Below are positions 1-12,003 of a stretch of DNA of 64,000 nucleotides, piece by piece; position 1 is the first letter of the stretch; each line of letters opens with the position of its first letter. This stretch comes from Datura wrightii (lineage: Eukaryota > Streptophyta > Magnoliopsida > Solanales > Solanaceae), in the NCBI GenBank assembly GCA_035772735.1, contig JASDFA010000006.1, positions 32,281,501 to 32,345,500 on the forward strand, given 5' to 3'. The position numbers were made by a program, and so were the translations under genes. The notes beneath the pieces were generated by a model. It was not told the DNA's origin, did not search any database, and saw only the letters and a program-made list of their open reading frames with translations.

Positions 1-648
1 TTTTAGCAGTCGGATTCCTGTGAGAAGAGTTTTCAAGAGTTAAAGACTCGACTCACTTCAGCCGCAGTATTAACCCTACCTAAGGGTATAGACGGATTTA
101 TTGTGTATTGTCATGCCTCTAGGATCGGTCTTGGTTGTGTTTTGATGCAGCATGGTAAGGTCATTGCATATGCCTTTAGATATCTTAAGACTCATGAGAA
201 AAATTATTTGATACATGGCCTAGAATTGGCGACAGTTGTGTTCGCATTGAAGATTTGGAGGCACTACTTGTATGGGGTGCATATAGATGTGTTCATAGAC
301 CATAAGAGCCTACAGTATGTATTTACTCAAAAGGATCTGAATTTGCAACAAAGGAGGTGGTTAGAGCTTCTCAAGGACTATGACATGAGTATCCTTTATC
401 ATCGGGGCAAGGCCAAGGTAGTGGCGGATGCTCTTAGTAGAATATCCATGGAGAGTGTTTATCACGTGTAGGATGGAAGGAAAGAGTTAGTGAAGGATGT
501 CCATAGGATTACTCATTCAAGTGTTCGCCTTGTTGATTCGACGGATGTGGTGTCATTGTTCAGAATAGTTTAGAGTCCTCTTTGGTGACTGAGTTCAAGG
601 ATAAGAAAGATGAGGATCCTATTTTGGTAAAGTTGAAGGAAGCAGTTT
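1..648 (+). pseudogene. RT end and RNase H fragment of G1 pol
   Basis: The longest open stretch (103-471, 122 codons) reads through the RNase H-like domain. It has a VYCHAS core where related copies have VYCDAS, so the first catalytic Asp is His here. It continues with [14 protein letters not shown], the HEKNY segment, IWRHYLYG and the [12 protein letters not shown]...ADALSR end typical of Ty3/gypsy pol. RT residues lie in the same frame upstream from base 1. A stop at 469-471 and others before 648 break the link to integrase. It cannot make active enzyme. Confidence 0.85.
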
Positions 649-684
649 AGAATCAGAAGGTAGAGGTCTTCTCCCAAGGGAGAG

Positions 685-2022
685 ATGGTGTACTTCGTTA
701 TTAGGGTCATCTGTGTGTTTCGGGAGTTGATTGATTTGAGAGAATGGATGTTGCATAAAACTCATGGTTCCCAATATTCTATACATCCAGGTGCCACCAA
801 GATGTACCGTTACCTATGGGAAGTATATTATTGGAATGGCAAGAAGAAGGACATAGAAGAGTTTGTGACTAGGTGTCTGAACTGTCAACAAGTGAAACTT
901 AAGCATCAAAGACCTGGAGGTGTGCTACAAGACATCAATATCCCCACTTTTAAGTGAGGAGAGATCAATATGGACTTCATTACAAGGTTTCCTCATACAT
1001 TTCGATAGTATGGCTCCATTTGGGTGGTTGTAGACAGATTGATGAAAGCAACCCATTTTTTATTAGTCAAAACTACCGACTCAGCAGAGGATTTTGCTAA
1101 ATTGTACATTCGGGAGTTAGTTTGGTTGCATGGAGTTCCCTTGTACATCATTTCAGATAGAGATACTTAGTTCACCTGACAGTTTTGGAGATTGTTTCAG
1201 AAGGGACTTGGTACTCAGCTCAAGCTTAGTATAGCTTTTCACCCGCAGACAAATGGTTAGGCCGAGCGGACTATTCAAACTCTTGAGGATATGTTTTGGG
1301 CATGTGTGATTGACTTCAAAGGTAGTTGGGATGATCAATTACCTCTTATCGAGTTTGCTTACAACAATAGTTATCACTCGAGTATTCAGATGGCTCCATT
1401 TGAGTCTCTTTACGACAAAGGTATAGGTTGCCTATTGGTTGGTTCAAGGTAGGTGAAGCTACATTTATAGGGACAGATTCAGTTCATGAGGCTATGGAGT
1501 TCATATTATTAGAGAAAGGTTAAAAACAGCTTAGAGTCGTCAAAAGTCATATGCTGATGTTAGGTGGAGAGAGCTTGAGTTTGAAGTTGATGATTGGATG
1601 TCCTTAAAGATATCTCCCATGAAGGGGGTGATGAGATTCGAAAAAAAGGGAAGCTTAGTCCCCAATATATTGGTCCTTACCGAATTGTGAAACATATTGG
1701 CAAGGTGGCCTATGAGTTAGAGCTACTAGTGGAGTTGGCTTTGCTGCATTCGGTCTTCCATGTATCATTGTTAAAGAAATGCATTGGTGATCTGACTTTG
1801 GTTGTTTCAGTGGAGAGCGTAGGTGTGAAGGATAACCTTAGCTATGAGGAGGTGCCAGTTGAGATCCTTGGTCGTCAGGTTTGGAAGTTGAGAAACAAAG
1901 AAGTACCTTCACTAAAGGTTCTATGAGGGAATCAACTTGTTGAGGGAGCTACGTGGGAAGCCAAAGCAGATATAATGGCTAAATACCCACATCTTTTCCC
2001 TTCTAGCTCAATTCCAGCTTGA
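685..2022 (+). pseudogene. Integrase and chromodomain of G1, broken
   Basis: The N-terminal H2C2 zinc finger is seen as LHKTHGSQYSIHPG followed by CLNCQQVK (685-957). The catalytic core follows with [25 protein letters not shown] and the [15 protein letters not shown] block (958-1440). The C-terminal part (1594-2022) has the basic KGKLSPQYIGPYRIV segment, FHVSLLKKC, and a chromodomain with VPVEILGRQVWKLRNKEV and ATWEAKADIMAKYPHLF. Stops occur at 955-957, near 1008, 1168 and 1258, and a TGA replaces the conserved Trp near 1924. A frameshift near 1425 separates core from C-terminus. Confidence 0.85.
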
Positions 2023-2256
2023 GGTATCAGTTTCCTCCTTAGTACTCTATTTTAGTTTCATGTCTAGCACATGTCTCTTAGTTCCTTCATGTCAATGCAT
2101 GTATGTGTGATTCATGAATTCAGTTCAGTCATATATATATCAGTCCAGAGTCAGTCACTCCGTCAGTTTTCAGCTTCAGATATTCAATATTTGGGATTGC
2201 AATTCCTTTCCCCAGCTATTCAGTATGTTTACCCACATTCCAGGAAGAATGTTCCC

Positions 2257-2269
2257 AAGGGGGAGATAT
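2257..2269 (+). promoter_or_regulatory. Polypurine tract of G1
   Basis: The purine run AAGGGGGAGATAT sits directly before the degraded LTR start, as expected for the plus-strand primer. A degenerate copy of the TTCGAGGACGAA box shared by most elements here lies just upstream (about 2235-2250). Confidence 0.7.
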
Positions 2270-4540
2270 TATAATACCTTAAGAGTCTCTAAGATCAGCC
2301 CCCGGCTGAGCAGAGAAACCAAGAAGAAATCTACATAAGCCACAAAATAACTCGTTAGGTGACTCGTTAAGTCACCCAACGAATCATGGATTGGCTTGTG
2401 ATGGAATGTCAGGCTAGTGAAGAGTCGTGGTCGGGGGGTCTACATGGATGGTGCATCGAGTCGTGGTGTCACCTCATGACTCGTCAAGTGGGTCGTTGGC
2501 AGGATGTCTAAGATTGGAGGTTGGAATCCAGTAACGTAATGAGTGAGAGCCACGAATCATCACTCATCCTAACGACTCATGATGTCCCTCATTGGGACTG
2601 GCAGTTTCCTTATTTTTTGTGATTAGTAAGGGCATTTACGTAACTCCTAAGCTCCTAAGCCCTAAACTACATCATTTCAAGCTCTGTTAGGAGAGTTTTA
2701 AGAGCATTTAACCTACTCTAACCCATTCCATTCCCATGCATGCAAGTTTAGAGGATTACATAGGAGATCAAGCCTAGAATTCTTCAAGTTCTTCCCCAAA
2801 TCTCTTGGTCTTTCAAGGAAGAGTGTAGATTCAGCTTACACTAGTATGTAGGGTCATGAATGAGAGTTTTCTTTCACACTTATGCCCAAATATTTCTTCA
2901 AAGTTTATGAATTCAAGTGTTAATTCAAGTGTATGATCATATGGCGTTTTAACCCAAATTTATGAAATTCTCTATAATTTATTTATGGGTCAATTTCCTT
3001 CATGTTTCAAAGCATATTTTAAGATTCATGGGCTGATTTTATGTACTAATTGATTAAAAATTTATGATTTCAAGTTTTAAAAGATTATGCTCTATTATGC
3101 ATGTTCATGGAAAAGTTAGTCTATGGTTGATGATTTCAAGTATTATGAAGTATCTAGCATGCATTTATGTTTATGAATTACCCATTTATGAATTTATGAT
3201 TTTGACTAGTGAAGTCTATTTAAAATATGCATGATCTTTATATTTTGGGTAATCCCACTTAGATTTAGCATTTTTCATGATACGGTTCAGTTTTATAAAT
3301 CAGCTTACCATATGGTTTTGGATTCTATACTCCCCGATTCTGCTTATGGTATGTTTGGAGTTAGGTCTTCCCATATTTAGATTTCAGATTATACACGTGA
3401 TTTTATTATCAGCTTCATTGAAAAATGATGATTTCAGCTTTGTTGAAAAATGATGGTTCAGCTTCATTGAAAAATAATGGAGAGCACTTTCCATATTTTT
3501 GGGAGCAGTGTTAGCACCAAGCAGGCTAGGGGTTCATGGAAACCTCGGGACTTAAAACTACATGTCAATGTAGGATTTCACATGTTACTTTGGGACCTCC
3601 CTTATGAGCTTCCCCTTCCCCAAATGGCCCTTCAGCTTAATATCAATATCATGGTAGCGCCATTAGCCCTGGCAAGCCATTAGACGGCTCTGCCCACTTG
3701 AGTGTAATAGTTGGGATCACGTAAGCTCTATCATGATAGTGTCGGTTATATGATGAGTCTCCCATTGTTACTTATGGTCTCAGTTATGCATGTTTATCTG
3801 TTATGATAGTATGTTTTCAGCAAGGTTGACCCAATGATCAGGTGATCAGTAGGAGGTAGGGGTGCAGAGACAGCCAGGAGGTTTGCCTAGAAGCAGCCAC
3901 CCTCTAAAGAGTGCGTAATATCTCACTGATCAAGCTCTCTTGCGCCGAAGATGAACGGGTATAAGCGATACTTAAAAATCTAAGTTTCAGCTTTAGGTCA
4001 TTCGATTTAGTTATGAGATCCAGTTTATGTCTATTCATGTTTTCAGATATCAGCATGTAGTCTTTATTCTCAGAATCTTATGATGTTATGATTTATGATA
4101 TGCATGATTTCAGTTTTTACTTACTCAGACTGTTTTACTTACCTTGCATACTCAGTACATTCTATGTATTGACCGCATGCACTATGCTGTATCATTTTAT
4201 GATACAGGTCCAGACGTTTAGACTCCGTCTGCCTCTAGTCAATCTCCAGAGCTTGAATCCATTTCTCCAGTTGGTGAGACCTCATCCTTCGAGGACCTTC
4301 AGTTAGTTGAGATATGTTACTTTCAGTTTAAGACTTCTATTGGGCTAGTTAGGGTGTTGGCCCATCAGCTCGTTAGTATATTAGAGGCTTTTAAGACATT
4401 GACGTGTAATTTTATCTTCGGATTCAGTGTTATGATGTTATCGTTGGATAGACATTTTGTTATTTAGACTTCCGCTTTCTAAGAATTTCATTATCATCTT
4501 TATTTATGAAGATCTTTAGTTATCATCTAGTGACAAAGCT
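2270..4540 (+). repeat. 3' LTR of G1, U5 end missing
   Basis: The start (TATAATACC) is a mutated TGTAACACC, the usual Tekay LTR start in this window. U3 positions about 2345-2610 hold many copies of a degenerate ACGA(G/C)TC(G/A)T word. These are followed by CCCTAAACTACATCATTT (near 2650), a mutated form of the TGACGTAG box seen in sister LTRs. No coding sequence belongs here; short ORFs at 2071-2338, 3477-3683 and 4088-4306 have no recognisable product. The LTR ends inside a normally longer family. Confidence 0.75.
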
Positions 4541-6004
4541 GAATCATAACAATATATGTAAAAATCTGAAATCATAACATGAGTAGTCTTGACTCAAACC
4601 ATACCACAAGCTGAAAAGAGTGGGAGTCTAGACTCCAAAATCCATGTGGTAAGCTAATAACATGAACTTGAGATAAATCATGAAACATACTCAATCATAT
4701 GGTCGTACTTTCACTGCTGTGGACCGGCTTTCATAAAGCACCTTTGGGCAGCAGCTACTATTGGGATCCAATTTCGAGATCAATTCGACAATGAAACTCT
4801 TTAAGCTGCCCAAACTTAAACATACTTGAAATAGACTTTGATATTAGAATCATGAATATAAACATAGGTAATTCGAAATTATACTTGCATTATAAACATC
4901 TCATCATACTTAGAAACATGGATCATAATCTCATCTTTTCATGAAATTTCATAATTGGGCATCATAATTTGTAAAACATGAAAACATGATTTGTAATTGA
5001 AAATATTGTAAAATATGTCGATGAATAATAGTTCAATATTAGAAACATGAATAGATTATACCCATGGTAGATACTTAGAGAATTCACAAGTTGGGTTAAA
5101 ACCCCATAGATTCATAAACAAGAATTTCCGTGAATTTGAGAAGGGATTGGGAAAGAGAGTGGATGAATATACCCATTCATAACCCTACATACCTAGGTAA
5201 ATCTTATTTACACTTCCTCTTGAAATCCAAAAGGAAATTGGAGAGAAATTGGGAAAATTCATTAAGCTTGATCTCCATGGAAAGGCTGTAAGTTGCATGC
5301 ATGGAGTGGTAAGACTTAGAATAGGTTTAACACCCTTATAACCCTGCAACTGAGCTTAAAATGACGTAGTTTAGGACCTTAGGGCTTATAAATTATGAAA
5401 ATACCCTTAATGAAAAGTTTGTAATTTCTGCACTGCCAATGACAATGAGTGACACCACGGGTCGTACCTTGCTACCACAACTCGTGGTATCCATCCGTTA
5501 GTTCCCTCCCTCATTCTTTAGTTCTCAGGTCCTGATACCACAACTCAACAAGTCGGGTCGTTACATCCAACAACGATCCATTCTATCCTCTCGTTACTGC
5601 CTCTAATGAAACTGCATCTGAACTTCCCACGAGTCACACCACGACTCGTACCTTCATCCTATGAGTCGTGGGTTCCATCCGTTCCTTTCCTAGGGAATTT
5701 TCCCTGCTCTTCCCACGGGAACTTACAATGACTCATCGTCTCCAACAATGAGTCATACTAGAACCTGTATGATCCATCCCTAACTATTCTAGAACCAACC
5801 CACGAGTCATACCTTCTTCGAACGGGTCGTTACAGGGCCTGTTGTTCCAACTCCTTCCCTCATAACTGCTAACCACGGGTGGTTCCTATAGGTCATGGTT
5901 CCTTCCTATGACTCATACCCCCAATCGTCCTGAGGCAAAAATTTCTAATTTCTGTTGCTTCTCATTTCCATTTCCCGATCCTAGTCTTAGGCACTTTCGA
6001 GGTA
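4541..6004 (-). repeat. 3' LTR of G2, truncated
   Basis: Read on the minus strand it starts near 6004 and runs to the junction with G1. A deletion of about 11 bp has removed the LTR terminus and part of the polypurine tract: GGTACCCCCTT stands where sister copies have the LTR end plus tract. The U3 word cluster (ACGAGTCGT-like) lies at about 5445-5935, then TGACGTAGTTTAGG at about 5363. The R/U5 end is missing at 4541. The exact left edge is uncertain by some tens of bases. Confidence 0.7.
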
Positions 6005-6238
6005 CCCCCTTGGGAACATTTGTCCCTGAATGTGAATGAACATACCTAAAGCTGGGGAAATGGTCTGACATCTCAAATACTGAACATCTAAAGCTGAAAA
6101 CTGATGAAGTAACTGACTTTGGACTAGAATACATAATTGAACTGAATTCATGAGTCACACATACATGCACTGACATGAAAGAAACTAGAACACATAAACT
6201 GAACATGAAACTGAATAGAGTACTAAGGAGGGAAACTG

Positions 6239-7166
6239 ATACCCCAAGCTAGAATTGAGCCGGGAGGGAATAGATGCCGGTATTTAGCCATCATATCTGC
6301 TTCAGCTTCCCACTAACTCCCTTAATATGCTTATTTCACCACAAGACTTTTACCGAAGCTACCTCCTTATTCCTTAGCTTCTGAACTTGATGATTGAGTA
6401 GTTTCACTAGAACTTCCTCGTAGCTGAGGCTATCCTTCACACCTAGGCTCTCCACCGGAACAACCAAATCCAGGTCACCCATGCACTTCTTCAAAAGAGA
6501 CACATGAAACACCGGATGCACTGAAGCCAATTCTGAGGGAAACTCCAACTCATATGCTACCTTGCCAACCCATCTCACAATCAGGTAGGGGCCAACAGAA
6601 TGGGGATTGAGTTTCCCTTACTTTCGAAATCTCATCACTCACTTCATGGGAGATTCCTTTAGAAACACCCAATCATCAAGTTCAAACTCAAGTTCTCTCC
6701 TCCTCACATTTGCATAGGACTTTTGATGACTCTGAGCTGTTTTCAACCCTTCTATTATAAATTGAACCTTCTCCATAGCCTCATGGACTGAATTTAGTCC
6801 TATCAACGCAGCTTCACCGACTTCAAACCAACCAATAGGCATTCTACATCTCCACCCATAGAGAGCCTCAAACGAAGCCATCTGAATGCTGGAATGATAA
6901 CTGTTGTTATATGAAAACTCAATGAGGGGTAAATGACCATCCCAACTGCCTTTGAAATCAATCACACATGCCCTCAACATATCTTCAAGAGTCGGAATGG
7001 TCCATTCAGCCTGACCATCTGTTTGCAGGTTAAATACTGTGCTAAGCTTCACCTAAGTACTAAGTCCCTTTTGAAATGATCTCCAAAACTAGGAGGTAAA
7101 CTGAGTACCTCTATCTGATATGAGGGACAAGGGCACTCCATGCAACCAAACTAACTCCCGAATGTA
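6239..7166 (-). pseudogene. Integrase core end and chromodomain of G2
   Basis: Read on the minus strand from 7166: HGVPLSLISD, the [20 protein letters not shown] block (6639-7052), then [13 protein letters not shown] and the start of the chromodomain (6336-6578). The Trp codon in the chromodomain KVLW motif is followed by a stop, and the remaining chromodomain residues are shifted or changed. The N-terminal half of the same integrase lies 7.4 kb away at 14545-14965, separated by G3. Confidence 0.8.
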
Positions 7167-9685
7167 TAACACGACCAGAGTTCACATCCTGGCCGTAACA
7201 CGAGACAAGGAACCCCGAGAGGCTTCAGTCGACCCATGGCATTATCATAGCATACACTTAACATGAGAAACGACTGACAACATGAATAAGTGGAAGCAAT
7301 AACAAGAATCAAATATGAACCATAAAGACAATTTAATAACATTTAATTACAACGCTGAATCTATCTAGATAAGTCTGAAAGCCTTCTATTAAGACGATGA
7401 GTTGTTGGGACAAGCCCCCAACTAACTTCTAAAGTCTAAAAACTTAAACATAGTAAAATCTAAAGATAAATCACGTCCTCGAAGGATGAGGACTCACCAA
7501 TTGCTGCTGAATAAGGATGCAGCGTATCTAACCGCGAGACCGAGTCTGGAAACCTGAATCTATATCATGAAACGATATAGCACAAAAGGCATGCAGTCAG
7601 TACTTAGAATGTACTGAGCATGCCGGATAACATAAACAATTAAATAAAAAAATGTACAATAAGGATTTAAACAAATACATCAACATAACTTCCTCAACAT
7701 GGTATTACACATACTCTATGATTTACATACACACATATATATACATGAAACTTCTCCTTGAATCTCATTTATATGACATCTTAGAACTCATGCATGAGGG
7801 TAAAGCTCTGAACATTTAATAAGTGCCAAATCTGAAGTTTAGTATCACATACTGTACTGTATCATTACTGATAATTGAGATTGATTATCATCTTATTAAG
7901 CCCATTATAATCCGAAAGCTGAGTCATGGAAGACCTGAGTTAAACTGGTATCACCATTAAGGGAGTCTCTTTCTACAATGGAGGATCCTGACTGATGCTA
8001 GGGAATCACTCTCCACTATGGAGGATCCCGATTATGCTAGGGAGTCACTCTCTACTATGGAGGATCCCGACTATGCTAGGGAGTTACTCTCTACTATAGA
8101 GGATCCCGGCTAGGCAAGAGAGTCACTCTCTACTATGGAGGATCTGGGGCTACTAGAATCTGAGAGGTACAACTTTGATGTTATATATACATATATCTGG
8201 TCTATACTACTGCAGCTAATTAGAAACATGAACGTACACTACTTTCATCATGCATCACTCATTTCGGAAGGATGAGGGCTACTTTCTACTAACAACAAGG
8301 CCAACATTATAGAATTATCATTCTCACACTTTATCATCATAATTCAAATCATCATGGAGCCATATCAATATTCCTTCATAGGTCTTACATTAGTGAGCGT
8401 CTTTAGATTCCCATCATGCATAATACTTTCACAATATTAAATTTTGGCTTCATGTCATTCAACATGTATCATAGTGACGTTAATGATCCATATATCCAAT
8501 TCGTACTTTAACATCCATACAATTATTCATATATTCTACATTTACGGGAAGCCATGTACTTACTCATATCTCAAACATATTCAGTCAAAAACATAGTGAT
8601 AATACATAATTTACTTTCAATTGTTCAAGCCCATAAACCTCAACTCATCCCAACATAGCTATTAATGGCATAATCGGGTTATTATGGATAATCATAAAAT
8701 TTTTCACACAATTGAATCATGTTCATGAATTACTATGATAATTAATTGAACAATAAACAAGACCCATTCAATACTCAAGACAATTTTAGAAGAACATTCC
8801 ACACCCATGACTTTCCATCATCTAATCGACAATTCAAGACAGCCCATTCATTTATATCCCAATTAAATTCATAATAGCAGTAGATTTTGGCATATAAGAA
8901 AATGTAGAAAAAATTACCCATCACACAAACCCTAGATCATGCTTTTCTAGAATAATTATAAATGGGTTTTTAATAAAACATTTTGGGGCACAAGGATGGA
9001 AGAATATCCTTGTTGAAGAGACCGTATACCTGGTAGAAGAACCCTGCTCAAAATTTTCCTTGAAACTTGATGAACACCCTGGTGAAGTTCTTAAATCATG
9101 AGAAGAGAGGAAGAAGAAGAGCTTGATAGGTATCTTGAGAGAATGAGGTTTTATACTTTTAGAAAACCCTTAAAACGTCCAACACAATATACAAAATGAC
9201 GTAGTTTAAAAGTTAAAAGCGTAGGAGTTTATAAGAATGTCCCTGAAGAAAACTGGAAATTTTCTCGAATTCTGGAGTCACGACTAAACGAGTCATCGTC
9301 CCATCAGACGAATCGTTGTCTCTCCCGTTAAGCACACTAGAAAATTCACATAGTTTTTTCATTCTTCAGACCATGACTAGCATAACGAATCGTCACCAGT
9401 TCCAATGACTCATTGAACCCACTCATCAAGTGCACTGTATAATACTTCACGACTACAAGTATTCACCACCCAATGACCAACCTAACGGGTCGTTTCCAGG
9501 AAAGACGACTCGTCAGGTCGTCCGTGGACAGTGAGCTTGCCATCCCCTCCTCATAGTTCCTCATGGGTCAAACCATGACCCGTTAGGTTTCTTAACGAGT
9601 CGTTAGCGGACTCGTTCTAAGGCAAATTTCTGCTGAGCTTCATCTAACTCCGAGGTCTAATCTCTAAGACTTCCGGGGTGTTACA
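7167..9685 (-). repeat. 3' LTR of G3
   Basis: Starts on the minus strand with TGTAACACCCCGGAAG at 9685 and ends near 7167 in a mutated GGTCGTGTTA. The U3 word cluster lies at about 9285-9625, followed by AAAATGACGTAGTTTA near 9197. A 39-bp tandem array lies at 7961-8145. The poly-pyrimidine boundary on the right and its partner LTR at 12004-14544 fix the limits. Confidence 0.8.
7961..8145. repeat. 39-bp tandem array in G3 3' LTR
   Basis: About five degenerate copies of a 39-bp unit, each containing CACTCTCTACTATGGAGGAT and a CTATGCTAGGGAG-like half. The same array is present in the other G3 LTR (12807-12991). As 39 is a multiple of three it leaves a frame open, but there is no sign that it is translated. 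Confidence 0.85.
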
Positions 9686-10780
9686 ATATCTCCCCCTTAG
9701 GAACATTCGTCCTCGAATGTTGGCTAAATATAATGATAAGATAGAGACGAAATTGATATCCAATAACCAATCAATCATAGCTAAACACAAATGGAGTATC
9801 TGACTCCAGACCAACCCTATAAACCAAATCTGAATATCCATATCTAACATGCATACCATGGCACAAGGGAAATCGAAGAACATGAAACTCACATAGAACT
9901 AAACAGAACACCGAAAAGAATGCCCCCCACCTTCTATCTGGCACTAAACTGATACAAATTGATCGTTCATTCTCGGATCTCTTCTTGACACTAAGCTAAC
10001 ATTCATGATATCTAGTTTAACTAAGGGTAGGGAATTCATAAGCGTGAGTTATTCTCGACATCCAAAACCGAGCACATACAAGTGATAATTTGACTCTACT
10101 AAGTTAATAAACAACTTCTAAAGACTGACATCGAGCTGAACACACTTGACAACGTAAGTTATCCCACATAACTGATTCATAACACGAAAATAAGCATAGA
10201 GAACTTATAGAGCAACGCTAGCATCAATGTCTGAAGAGGTTACTTCTAAACCTCGGGAATCTGCATATAAGAATGGACATCACTTTAACATCAAATGTAA
10301 CACAAGGGAAATTATCTGAACCTTGAAGAGATCGACAACTACAACTGCTAAAGCTGAAACTTCTTTATGAGCATTCTCAAGGTCCGACTTACTACGCAAA
10401 CTCACTATCTCCCCCTTAGCTTAAATCATCATTTTAAGAGTCCCGGATCTTTCTTAAGGTCAGGCCAATTTACAAACTCCTAGCTTCTCTTCCACCGCTA
10501 ACCTTCACTATAAGCCTCACACTAACAACTATTCACATTACCCATCGAATATCTCTTCTTGCAATTACAATAGGGCTTCTTATTCAATACTGGGCAGACA
10601 TGATATAAGGGATAATACATAATTTACAACATACCTGTGGCCACTACTTGCAACTCGCCTTTATCCTAGTGTACTGCTCTGGCATGGGAGCGATTTTGAC
10701 GACGTCCGCCATCTGGGCTAGATACTGCATCCTGCTGAAATGGGCGAGCTATTGGGGCCACTAAAGAAATTGTCGAGGAC
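9686..10780. other. G3 internal sequence without recognisable genes
   Basis: This begins with the minus-strand polypurine tract (about 9686-9697) and the TTCGAGGACGAA box at 9706-9717. No protease, RT, integrase or chromodomain motif was found between here and the gag remnant. The pol region appears to have been deleted. Confidence 0.6.
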
Positions 10781-11785
10781 CTACTGACCTCGCTTTGCCG
10801 CTACACAATCCCGGTGCTTATGGCCCGACTAGCCACACCAGAAACAAACATCCGACCCAGCAACACACTCTCCCAAGTGGTGCTTCCCACAACTGGCACA
10901 CATGGGATACATGATCCCCCTTACTCTAGGTCTGTGTGGAGCACTGACTGTTGAAAATGTTGGGGCTGCTGACCTTTGCTAAGAAAATGGCTGGTGTCCA
11001 CCACTCGTCCTTGGCGAAGAGGACTCTGAGATTCCTCTCAAAGCCCTCTTGGCCTCTCTTTCCTTTTCCCTTACTTGTTCCGTGTCCATTTGTTTCACAA
11101 ATATGACCAAACGTGAGAAGTCTATATTCTTGTGCAACATGGCAGTCCTACACTCTTTAATCAAGGTGTCTAACACTCCATTCAGGAACCTTCTCACTCG
11201 GGCCCTCTGGTCCGCTGCCATCTCTGGGGCATACTTGAATAACCGGGTAATTCCAACACGTACTCTTGTACTGTCTTGTCATTCTGTTTCAGGTTGATGA
11301 ATTTTGTTGCCTTAGCCTCTCTTAACTCTCTAGGAAAAACCTGTCCGGGAATGCGGTTTTAAATTCATCCCAACTTACGGGGCTGTCTCAAATCCCACGA
11401 CTATCCCTCCACTAACAAAACCAAATGTAAGCAACTCCTTTTAGCTGGTAGGAGGCTAAGTCCACACTCTCAATTTCCTTTACCCCCATGATATGGGTGA
11501 TCTTCTAAATCTCTTCCAAGAACTCATACGGGTCCTCTTCCACCTTTGACCCCAAAATCTCGGGTGGGTTCATTTGGAGAAAATTCCTCACCCTACACTT
11601 CCATTTTGGGATATATGGGACATTTATTGTTGATTAATCTAGGTGGTTACGGCCTGTGCCAACATATTAAGAGATGCCCGAAACTCAGCATGGGTAACAT
11701 GGTCGTCCCTCCGGTTCACCAGGGATGGTGGTTCCTGCTAGCGATCATTACCATTTCTCCTTCCATTTGCTCGCCTAGGAGGCAT
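10780..11785 (-). pseudogene. gag remnant of G3
   Basis: The start MPPRRANGRR near 11785 matches the usual MPPRR start of Tekay-type gag. Downstream a segment (10979-11221) reads MAADQRARVRRFLNGV and AMLHKNIDFSRLV. Beyond it (10790-10870) lies a CCHC-like knuckle region with CASCGKHHLGEC and a second finger in which one codon is a stop (VCFWCG, stop, SGHKHRDC). Several further stops and shifts occur between 11300 and 11780. Gag would package element RNA; this copy is dead. Confidence 0.75.
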
Positions 11786-11986
11786 TATTTGCGAGCGCAT
11801 AAAGCATGAGTCATGGGAAGGAATTGTTTAGAGCTTCATACTCTATGCATGATAAGAATCATGAAGAAAGGGAACATTCCTAAAATGTCTCGTAGCCTCC
11901 TTGTCATAAGTGTGGCACGCTTCACACCCACGAAGAAGACTCTACTTAACGCGGCTTTCAGACACCCCAGGATACTCTAAACCTTT

Positions 11987-11998
11987 GCTCTAATACCA
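11987..11998 (-). promoter_or_regulatory. Primer binding site of G3 (tRNA-iMet type)
   Basis: Minus strand TGGTATTAGAGC differs by one base from TGGTATCAGAGC, the common plant PBS matching initiator tRNA-Met. It sits 5 nt from the inner end of the 5' LTR. Confidence 0.8.
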
Positions 11999-12003
11999 AG
12001 TTT

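Larger units (their letters stand above)
1..4540 (+). mobile_element. G1: chromovirus-type Ty3/gypsy relic, right part
   Basis: Coding order on the plus strand is RNase H, integrase zinc finger, integrase core, GPY-like region, chromodomain, polypurine tract, 3' LTR. This is the Ty3/gypsy order, and the C-terminal chromodomain marks a chromovirus of the Tekay/Del type. The left part (gag, protease, most of RT, 5' LTR) lies outside the window. Several in-frame stops and frameshifts make it dead. Its LTR stops abruptly near 4540, where a minus-strand LTR (G2) begins, so the U5 end is missing. Confidence 0.85.

Noticed and set aside
7961..8145. Possible CRISPR-like array
   Set aside because: Units are contiguous with no unique spacers, and the context is a plant LTR.
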